A stretch of 17,281 bases of DNA, taken from Bacteroidales bacterium (GTDB lineage Bacteria > Bacteroidota > Bacteroidia > Bacteroidales > WCHB1-69). The notes under the pieces are model-generated. The model saw only the letters and a program-made list of their open reading frames with translations, searched no databases and was not told the origin of the DNA. The stretch lies in the NCBI GenBank assembly GCA_017618435.1, contig JAFZUH010000042.1:1-17281 (forward strand). The letters run 5' to 3'. Both the position numbers and the translations under genes were made by a program. This document shows, piece by piece, positions 11,181 to 17,281 of the stretch (within the stretch, counting starts at the first letter, position 1; each line of letters starts with the position of its first letter).

Positions 11181-14036
11181 TCATAATGTCTCTTCTTTCC
11201 ATACAGCCTGCAGATTTCTATCGCCGTAGGCATCGTCAATCTTACTGATGGTGGGCCAATATTTATCATCATGAGCTTGCGGGAAAGCCGCTTTTTGACG
11301 GCTATACGGCAAATTCCATTCATCGGCGCACACCACCTGCATGGTATGGGGAGCATTGTATATAGGATTATTTTTCTCTTCATATTTGCCGTCCATCACA
11401 TCTTGAATTTCCTGACGTATGGCAATAAATGCATCACACAAACGGTCCAATTCGCTCAAAGGCTCGCTTTCCGTAGGTTCTACCATTAATGTATTGTGTA
11501 CCGGGAATGCCACTGTAGGTGCATGGAATCCATAATCCATCAAACGTTTGGCAACGTCTCCCACGCTCACTTTCAAGCTATATTCACTAAAATCCACTAT
11601 CATTTCATGACCGCACATTCCTTGACTTCCCACATACAATATTTTATAATACGATTGCAAACGGGCTTTGATATAGTTGGCGTTCAATATGGCATAGCGT
11701 GTTGCATCGGTCAGCCCGTCTCTACCCAACATTTTCAGATATCCGTAGGTGATGGGCAAAAGCATGGCGCTTCCATAAGGAGCTGCACTCATGGCATTAC
11801 CTTTGGCTCCGCCCACTTTCACTTGGGAATGTGAAGGCAAAAAGTCCACCAATTTAGCCGACACACCGATAGGACCCACTCCGGGACCGCCGCCACCGTG
11901 AGGCATACCGAATGTTTTATGCAAATTCAAATGACAAACATCAGCACCCATAAATCCGGGAGAGGTCAAACCCACCTGGGCATTCATGTTGGCGCCATCC
12001 ATATATACCAAACCGCCGTTTTGGTGAATGATATCAATAATTTCCAATATGGACTCTTCGAATATACCGTGAGTGGACGGATAGGTGATCATCAGGCAAG
12101 ACAAATGCTCTTTGTTGGCTTCTGCTTTTTCTTTTAAATCGGCTACATCCACATCACCGTTGGCAGCACATTTCACCACCACTATATTCATGCCGGCTTT
12201 GGCCGCCGAAGCAGGATTGGTGCCGTGGGCAGATGCCGGAATCAGACATACATTTCTGTCTGTGTTTCCTTGTGCCAAATGATAATTGCGTATTACGGTC
12301 AAACCGCTATACTCCCCTGCACTTCCTGCATTTGGTTGTAATGATATACCGGCAAAACCCGTGATTTCACACAATATTTTTTCCATTTCGTGTATCATGG
12401 TGAGATATCCTTGTGCCTGATCGGCGGGAACAAACGGGTGAATAGCACCGAATTCGGCCCAACTCAAAGGCATCATCTCAGCAGCGGCATTCAATTTCAT
12501 GGTGCAACTGCCGAGCGGTATCATCGCGCGGTTTAAAGATAAATCTTTCACCTCCAATTTTTTCATATAACGCATCATTTCCGTTTCGGAATGATATGTG
12601 TTAAAAACAGGATGCGTTAAATAAGCTGATGTCCTTTTTAAATTTGGGGCTATAGTGTCATCACAATCACAAGCGCAACCGCCATTGCAGCACACAGGCT
12701 CAAAAGTGCGGCCTGCAGCCGTTGCCAACACCTTCAATATATCGTTGATATCATTCAATGAAGTGGTTTCATCTATGCTTATTCCTATGCATTCGTCACA
12801 TATATAGCGGAAATTGATTTTGTTTTCCAATGCAGCCTTACGTACAACATCCGTCTTAACGGGACATTGAACAGCCAAGGTATCGAAAAAATAGCGGTTA
12901 TGCTGTTTATATCCGTATTTTACCATTTCCGATGCCAACTTTTTGGCTTTATTATGAATGGCCAATGCTATCTCTTTTATTCCTGCAGGACCATGCCATG
13001 CGGCATAAAATCCGCTCATGATAGCCACCAAAGCTTGAGATGTACAAATATTGGAGGTGGCTTTTTCACGTTTAATATGCTGTTCACGGGTTCCCAAAGC
13101 CATACGCAAAGCCTTGTTGCCTTTTGCATCTATGGTCCAACCGATGATACGTCCCGGAAATGCACGTTTGAAAGTTTCGGTAATGGCAAAGAAACCTGCT
13201 GCCGGACCTCCAAAGCCCATAGGCGTTCCGAATCGCTGGGCTGAACCGAAAGCACAGTCCGCACCCATTTCACCGGGTGTTTTTAACAAAGCCAACGCCA
13301 TCAAATCAGAAGCTACGCCTACCATTACACCAGCTTGATGTGCTTTGGCGATAAAATCTGTATAATCACACACTTCCCCATATTGATTGGGATATTGCAC
13401 TATCGCTCCAAAATAGGTGTTATCCAATTGAATTTCAGAAGCTTTTCCCAACACAACTTCTATATTGCGGGGAGCCGCATTGGTACGGATAACATCTATG
13501 GTTTGAGGAAATACGGTTTCATCAACAAATATTTTATTGACACCGTTTTTCACTGCTTCGCGCGAACGGGAATTGTAAAACATAATCATACATTCGCCTC
13601 CGGCGGTAGCCTCATCCAATAAAGAGGCATTCGACAACGGCATACCCGTCATATCGGCAACCATGGTCTGGTAAGTCATCAAGGCTTCCAACCTTCCCTG
13701 GGATATTTCCGTTTGATACGGAGTATATGCGGTGTACCATCCTGCATTCTCAAATACATTACGCATAATCACTGCCGGAACTACGGTATTATAATATCCC
13801 ATACCGATATAGGTACGGTATATCTTGTTTTGAGCTGCCAAAGCACGAATGTGATTAATAAATTCATATTCACTCATACCCTCCGGCAAATTCAAAGCCT
13901 TGGGCAAACGTATGGCCGAAGGTATGGTTTTTTCTATGAGCTCATCCAGGGACGAAACCCCTATTACTTTTAACATTTTTTCTACATCCATAGGCGAAGG
14001 ACCTACCTGACGAGATGTAAAACTACTATTCACCAT
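11181..14036 (-). CDS. gcvP: Glycine dehydrogenase (decarboxylating), P-protein of the glycine cleavage system, 951 aa
   Basis: This PLP enzyme decarboxylates glycine and passes the aminomethyl group to the lipoyl arm of GcvH, feeding one-carbon units to folate. It is the fused form, with both halves (P1 and P2) in one chain, at the usual length of about 950. The PLP lysine is K707 in NLHKTFGMPHGGGGPG, and GSCTMKLNAAAEMMPLSWAEF (509-529) and HGTNPAS (604-610) are family hallmarks. The N-terminus FTSRQVGPS corresponds to the conserved F-RHIG-P segment. Unusual is a cysteine-rich stretch CCNGGCACDC (449-458) in the linker between the halves. gcvT and gcvH are not in the window. No glycine riboswitch is visible upstream, only a -7 box at 14109-14116. 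Confidence 0.97.
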   Translation of the reverse strand: MVNSSFTSRQVGPSPMDVEKMLKVIGVSSLDELIEKTIPSAIRLPKALNLPEGMSEYEFINHIRALAAQNKIYRTYIGMGYYNTVVPAVIMRNVFENAGWYTAYTPYQTEISQGRLEALMTYQTMVADMTGMPLSNASLLDEATAGGECMIMFYNSRSREAVKNGVNKIFVDETVFPQTIDVIRTNAAPRNIEVVLGKASEIQLDNTYFGAIVQYPNQYGEVCDYTDFIAKAHQAGVMVGVASDLMALALLKTPGEMGADCAFGSAQRFGTPMGFGGPAAGFFAITETFKRAFPGRIIGWTIDAKGNKALRMALGTREQHIKREKATSNICTSQALVAIMSGFYAAWHGPAGIKEIALAIHNKAKKLASEMVKYGYKQHNRYFFDTLAVQCPVKTDVVRKAALENKINFRYICDECIGISIDETTSLNDINDILKVLATAAGRTFEPVCCNGGCACDCDDTIAPNLKRTSAYLTHPVFNTYHSETEMMRYMKKLEVKDLSLNRAMIPLGSCTMKLNAAAEMMPLSWAEFGAIHPFVPADQAQGYLTMIHEMEKILCEITGFAGISLQPNAGSAGEYSGLTVIRNYHLAQGNTDRNVCLIPASAHGTNPASAAKAGMNIVVVKCAANGDVDVADLKEKAEANKEHLSCLMITYPSTHGIFEESILEIIDIIHQNGGLVYMDGANMNAQVGLTSPGFMGADVCHLNLHKTFGMPHGGGGPGVGPIGVSAKLVDFLPSHSQVKVGGAKGNAMSAAPYGSAMLLPITYGYLKMLGRDGLTDATRYAILNANYIKARLQSYYKILYVGSQGMCGHEMIVDFSEYSLKVSVGDVAKRLMDYGFHAPTVAFPVHNTLMVEPTESEPLSELDRLCDAFIAIRQEIQDVMDGKYEEKNNPIYNAPHTMQVVCADEWNLPYSRQKAAFPQAHDDKYWPTISKIDDAYGDRNLQAVWKEETL

Positions 14037-14108
14037 TTTCTATTCTATTTATTTTATTACACTAATATCTTATTTGCCATAATAAGCAAAATCTAAATTC
14101 TCAATCCG

Positions 14109-14116
14109 CAAAATTA
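14109..14116 (-). promoter_or_regulatory. -7 box of the gcvP promoter
   Basis: TAATTTTG on the - strand fits TAnnTTTG and gives a leader of about 65 nt before the gcvP start at 14036. The -33 element is not clear. Confidence 0.5.
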
Positions 14117-14280
14117 GCATTTTTTTATTGCGATTTATTTTATTATCCATTTTTTTTTCACAACAAAAGTTTAACAAAGTTCATATCCCATCCTCGGGAA
14201 AAGTCATGCAAAATAAAACTCATTTGATTTATAACCAAATATTTATATCATTATCCGTAGCCCTGCTATACCGCAAACAA

Positions 14281-14312
14281 AAAAAATTAAAAGGAACCAT
14301 AAGGTCCCTTTT
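14281..14312 (-). terminator. Terminator after the outer-membrane protein gene
   Basis: On the - strand AAAAGGGACC-TTAT-GGTTCCTTTT (14312-14289, one mismatch) is followed by AA and a run of T. It lies 40 bases after the stop at 14353. Confidence 0.7.
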
Positions 14313-14352
14313 GAATGTATTGCGTTTAACAAGCGCCCGTTAAAAATATTGC

Positions 14353-15066
14353 TCAATTAAACATATATCCTATACCCAATCTTAAGCCGAGACTCAAATT
14401 ATGCTGTTGATGTGCTTGGTAGGCATCTTTTAACGATACATCGCCTCTTGCACCAAATGAATACGATATTTGCGGCCCGAGGTCAAAAACAATCCGTTTT
14501 GCAGGACTATAATGGTATAAAACTCCTATTAAAATTATCGGTGTTAAGCGTTGGGAAAAAGAATGTCCCGATTTTGACGACAATAACACGCGTTTTTCCT
14601 CATTGATAACTCCGGCATACAATTGTTCTTTATATAACAGGGCGGTTCTGCATAACAAATCCAATTGCATACCCGCCATTACGCTTATGCCGTGTTTTTC
14701 TTTTAAAAAAAACTCATATCCGAACAAAACAGGGAATGAAATATTGTGATATTTGCCGACATCTTCAAATTTCAAAGGCAGATTTTGCCGTTCGTTTTTG
14801 TATCCTGCACATGAATAACCCAGGCCTATTGAAAAATCAAAACCATTTCCTATTTTCATATAATACATTCCACCCACACTTCCCCCTGCATATGGTTGAA
14901 GATATAGTTTTTGCATTTGTTCTTGAGTATCTTCAAACAAGATATACCGTGGTATATAAATGTCACATTCTACAGTTGAATATATTTTCAACCCATTCGT
15001 GACTTGCGATCTTCCGCCCGCTATTATAAACAAAGCAAGCACTGTTATCATTAATCTCTTTTTCAT
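14353..15066 (-). CDS. Outer-membrane beta-barrel protein, PorT-like style, 237 aa
   Basis: The N-terminus MKKRLMITVLALFIIAGGRS is a signal peptide with cleavage likely before or near QVTNG. The mature part alternates hydrophobic and polar residues in amphipathic strands separated by turns (for example GGMYYMKIGNGFDFSIGLGYS, about 66-86, and SLGLRLGIGYMFN at the C-terminus). It ends in an aromatic-rich strand, typical of small 8-10-stranded outer-membrane barrels common in Bacteroidota. No catalytic motif is seen, and the specific role (porin, adhesin or secretion helper) cannot be told. A -7 box at 15243-15250 would give a 175-nt leader, and a terminator follows at 14281-14312, so it is probably transcribed alone. 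Confidence 0.75.
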   Translation of the reverse strand: MKKRLMITVLALFIIAGGRSQVTNGLKIYSTVECDIYIPRYILFEDTQEQMQKLYLQPYAGGSVGGMYYMKIGNGFDFSIGLGYSCAGYKNERQNLPLKFEDVGKYHNISFPVLFGYEFFLKEKHGISVMAGMQLDLLCRTALLYKEQLYAGVINEEKRVLLSSKSGHSFSQRLTPIILIGVLYHYSPAKRIVFDLGPQISYSFGARGDVSLKDAYQAHQQHNLSLGLRLGIGYMFN

Positions 15067-15395
15067 TCAAATATTTTTTATAGTTCAAGGAATCCTTTGA
15101 TATCTTTCTTTCACCATACATCCATAGCGATTCCATTTTTCTATGAATATCAGGTCAATAAATATCTACTCCTTTCTTGCTTGCAGTGCCAAGAACTTAC
15201 TAATACTTCAAACGGCCTCCCGACACAACCGTTTTCATTTTGCAAATATAAAAAAAATACGAAAGTACATTTGTTAAAAACTTTTTTATTATCCGTAAAA
15301 AAAAAAAAACTATTCACATTCGTGATAAAGTTGCATTTATCTGCTGAATTTAGGTAAATAAAAAACTTTCAGAGAACGTTTTCTTCACACAAAAA
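15067..15395. other. Intergenic stretch with the promoter of the outer-membrane protein gene
   Basis: No gene is seen. TATATTTG on the - strand at 15250-15243 is a -7 box, implying a leader of about 175 nt for the gene at 15066. The rest is AT-rich, with a long A-run (15297-15309). Confidence 0.5.
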
Positions 15396-16427
15396 TCAAT
15401 AAAAAATATCCGCATATACAGGCAGATGATCGGAAAAACCGCCCACGTATTTCATTCCCGAAAAGGTTCTGAAAGGTTTTACGCCCCTGTTGTTTTCATC
15501 TGTCTGCAACAAAAAATCGGGAGCAAAAATATGCCCTGATTTTTCCGCTTTAAACCCTTTTACGGCATAATATAAAGCCTGATTAACCGCCAAATGATCC
15601 AATATCCCCCATGTTTCCTGATATTTATGAGTACCGGTGTTATTGGCATTAAAATAAGGATATAATAAATGTATGAAATCGTCGCCCTGCACATTGTCGG
15701 GTGATTTTGCCCTGAGCACCTCCGCCACGCTTTCATTATAATGATAATCGTTAAAATCACCGCAACATATAATTTTGGCGTCCTGATGCAGCTGCATGAC
15801 AGCATCCGCCTTTTGTCTCAACACCGATGCGGCATAATTTCTTTTTTCCATGGTTTGTGCATAACCTCCATATCGCGACGGCCAATGATTGACAAAAATA
15901 TGCAAAGTATCCGTCAAATGGGGTACCTGCATCTGCACATACAGAATATCCCTGGTTTTGGATACGGTATCACCGGGATATATCCATGATACAGCTTCGG
16001 CATACACCACCGATACTTTATCTTTTCTATACAACATCGCCACGTCTATGCCCCTGTTATCTTTGGATTCGAAATGCACTATTGCATAAGAATGAAAGGA
16101 TAACGGTGTTTGTGCAAGCAAATCTTCCAGCACCTGCCTATTTTCCACCTCCGCCAAACATATTATCTCAGGGGCACTCCAATTACCCATTGCTAATATC
16201 ACCTTGGCAATATTATTCAATTTATAACGATAGCGGTAGGATGTCCAATGATAGCCGCCTTCAGGGGTAAAAGCATCATCATTGGTAAGGCTGTCGTTTG
16301 TATAATCAAACAAATTTTCCACATTATAAAAGCACACACGAAGGCTATGAGCAAAAGATGTTTGTTCAGTTTGTGCATAGGTGCTGTAACACAAAAACAG
16401 CAGCGCCAACAATAATATTTTTTTCAT
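15396..16427 (-). CDS. Secreted endonuclease/exonuclease/phosphatase-family protein, 343 aa
   Basis: This is a metal-dependent phosphodiesterase of the DNase I/exonuclease III/inositol-phosphatase fold. A signal peptide MKKILLLALLFLCYSTYA precedes Q19, so the protein is exported to the periplasm or surface. Family motifs appear in order: FYNVENLFD (N35), CLAEVEN (metal-binding E93), RGIDVAMLYR (126-134), VNHWPSRYGG (H181), CGDFND (D224, N226) and FSDHLPVY (D333, H334). These cover the metal- and phosphate-binding residues, so it should be active. The substrate (DNA, nucleotides or sugar phosphates) cannot be deduced. Its -7 box (16433-16440) lies only five bases before the ATG, implying a nearly leaderless mRNA. 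It is likely transcribed alone. Confidence 0.9.
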   Translation of the reverse strand: MKKILLLALLFLCYSTYAQTEQTSFAHSLRVCFYNVENLFDYTNDSLTNDDAFTPEGGYHWTSYRYRYKLNNIAKVILAMGNWSAPEIICLAEVENRQVLEDLLAQTPLSFHSYAIVHFESKDNRGIDVAMLYRKDKVSVVYAEAVSWIYPGDTVSKTRDILYVQMQVPHLTDTLHIFVNHWPSRYGGYAQTMEKRNYAASVLRQKADAVMQLHQDAKIICCGDFNDYHYNESVAEVLRAKSPDNVQGDDFIHLLYPYFNANNTGTHKYQETWGILDHLAVNQALYYAVKGFKAEKSGHIFAPDFLLQTDENNRGVKPFRTFSGMKYVGGFSDHLPVYADIFY

Positions 16428-16432
16428 GCTTG

Positions 16433-16440
16433 CAAAGATA
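16433..16440 (-). promoter_or_regulatory. -7 box five bases before the start codon
   Basis: TATCTTTG on the - strand fits TAnnTTTG, and the ATG of the nuclease-family gene begins at 16427. Transcription would start at or next to the start codon. Confidence 0.5.
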
Positions 16441-16492
16441 AATAAAAATTTAATATATTAGTACTATTTATACTATTTTTTTTATTTACTCT

Positions 16493-16635
16493 TTGCTTCG
16501 ATGGAAAACAGCCGCCATAGGCGGCGAAGCAAGCCCGTTTTCTCTTGTCACAGCCTTGCAATAGACCCAACCGCTTGCAGAACGGTCAAATCCTATTTAA
16601 CGTATAGCCTAGTCAGCATACTCAATGCAGACAAG
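16493..16635. other. GC-rich structured patch, possible RNA element (strand unclear)
   Basis: TTGCTTC (16493-16499) pairs with GAAGCAA (16526-16532). GAAAAC (16504-16509) pairs with GTTTTC (16537-16542), crossing the first stem. GCCGCC-ATA-GGCGGC (16511-16525) nests inside. Beyond these, CTTGTC (16544-16549) pairs with GACAAG (16630-16635) around a small ACCG/CGGT hairpin. The pattern reads as a pseudoknot plus a multi-branch fold on either strand. No known RNA family (tmRNA, RNase P) is recognised, and no good promoter is seen. Confidence 0.35.
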
Positions 16636-16704
16636 CGTTTCTTTAATTAAAAAAACTGTCAAAGGATGTTTTTCGTTGCAGAACCATGCTGCGGTTCCCC
16701 AACT

Positions 16705-17281
16705 TTAATCGCTATAATCGGTATCAATGTTTATTTCCACTTCATATTCGGGATATACCTCTTGCACCTGCTTCATCACTTCCGCTTGCAAAGCGGGAAT
16801 ATCGCGGACTTCAAAGTCCACCACCATATCAAATGATATCAATTTGTTTTCCTCATCAATAAACACAGCATGCACCCCGATCACTCCCGGATGATTGTAC
16901 ACCAAAGGCTTGATGGTGTCTTGCATATTTTTCAACTCCCCTTCCTTGGTATTGACGGCATAGATACCTATGGTGAAAAAGATATGATATTTTTTTCTCA
17001 TCTGCCTTTGTATTCGCTTGGTCAGCAAGAACACCTCTTTGGAAGACAAGGTGTCGGACACCTCTATATGCACGGAGCCTATGGCCATTTCGGGACCATA
17101 ATTGTTCAATATCAAATCATAAGCTCCGTTTACCCCTTCAAAAGAAGCTATCTCCCGCTTGATTTCGCGGGTGAGCACACTATCATTGCGCGTCCCCAGC
17201 AATTGTCTTAACGGACTGAACAACATTTCCAAGCCCGCTTTCATAATAAACAGTGATATCACGGCTCCTATATAACCGTCA
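16705..17281 (-). CDS. Cation diffusion facilitator (CDF) transporter, C-terminal part
   Basis: The frame is open to the right edge, so the N-terminal transmembrane part is missing; 191 residues are visible. The first residues, DGYIGAVISLFIMKAGLEML, fit the last membrane helix of CDF metal/proton antiporters (Zn, Fe or Mn efflux), and FSPLRQLLG follows as in the family. The cytoplasmic C-terminal domain has the ferredoxin-like dimerisation pattern: IKREIASFEGVNGAYDLILNNYGP, then GSVHIEV, then IQRQMRKKYHIFFTIGI. A second, similar segment follows (VYNHPGVIGVHAVFIDE to the C-terminal YEVEINID), suggesting a duplicated C-terminal domain. The metal cannot be inferred without the membrane sites. 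An in-frame GTG at 17262 is not a real start, because coding continues through it. Confidence 0.85.
   Translation of the reverse strand, partial: DGYIGAVISLFIMKAGLEMLFSPLRQLLGTRNDSVLTREIKREIASFEGVNGAYDLILNNYGPEMAIGSVHIEVSDTLSSKEVFLLTKRIQRQMRKKYHIFFTIGIYAVNTKEGELKNMQDTIKPLVYNHPGVIGVHAVFIDEENKLISFDMVVDFEVRDIPALQAEVMKQVQEVYPEYEVEINIDTDYSD

Larger units (their letters stand above)
14037..14352. other. Intergenic stretch between gcvP and the outer-membrane protein gene
   Basis: No gene is seen. It holds the gcvP -7 box (14109-14116) at the left and a terminator hairpin (14289-14312) at the right. The middle is AT-rich with no clear repeats or riboswitch. Confidence 0.6.

Noticed and set aside
14037..14352. 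Glycine riboswitch upstream of gcvP
   Set aside because: The predicted leader is only about 65 nt and very AT-rich, with none of the conserved glycine aptamer cores.
16490..16640. tmRNA or RNase P RNA as identity of the structured patch
   Set aside because: The conserved ends of tmRNA (tRNA-like T arm and CCA) and the conserved core of RNase P RNA are absent.

Overview
The window reads as DNA from an uncultured or gut-type member of the Bacteroidales (phylum Bacteroidota). The evidence is AT-rich spacers, repeated use of the Bacteroidota -7 promoter box (TAnnTTTG) with no strong Shine-Dalgarno sequences, a fused single-chain GcvP, and secreted proteins of Bacteroidales style. No genome was searched, so the genus is left open.

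Positions 1 to about 7743 are the early end of a Mu-like transposable prophage, read mostly right to left. From the right come a LexA/S24-type repressor on the + strand (7069-7743), a small control region with opposing promoters (about 7006-7048), and then a leftward early operon. That operon encodes a small membrane protein, a Ner-like HTH protein, a MuA-type transposase, a MuB-type ATPase, a RecA-fold ATPase, a GemA-like protein and a Gam-like protein. Further left are two phage proteins of unknown function, one with zinc-binding motifs, and the start of a BRO-N antirepressor-type gene cut by the window edge. The non-coding stretches here are unusually rich: a tRNA-like element, a cluster of palindromic repeats (one palindrome lies in frame inside a coding region), a possible small RNA, and a pseudoknotted leader/RNA ahead of the BRO gene.

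Positions 7744-8243 are a 500-base gene-free AT-rich stretch that probably contains the left terminus of the prophage. Next to it lies the most notable content: a two-gene operon (8244-10213) of a Cas6-like RAMP protein and a short Cas10/Cmr2-like protein. The Cas10 keeps the GGDD nucleotide-cyclase motif but lacks the HD nuclease domain. There is no Cas7, Cas5, Cas11, CARF effector or CRISPR array in the window. The genes overlap by ATGA and have their own promoter, so they look like a self-contained minimal type III-like signalling or defence module. Whether it belongs to the host or is prophage cargo cannot be decided here.

Positions 10369-17281 are ordinary host chromosome, all on the - strand: aquaporin Z, glycine dehydrogenase (gcvP), an outer-membrane beta-barrel protein, a secreted endonuclease/exonuclease/phosphatase-family protein, and the C-terminal part of a cation diffusion facilitator. 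One structured, GC-rich non-coding patch (16493-16635) stands out there.
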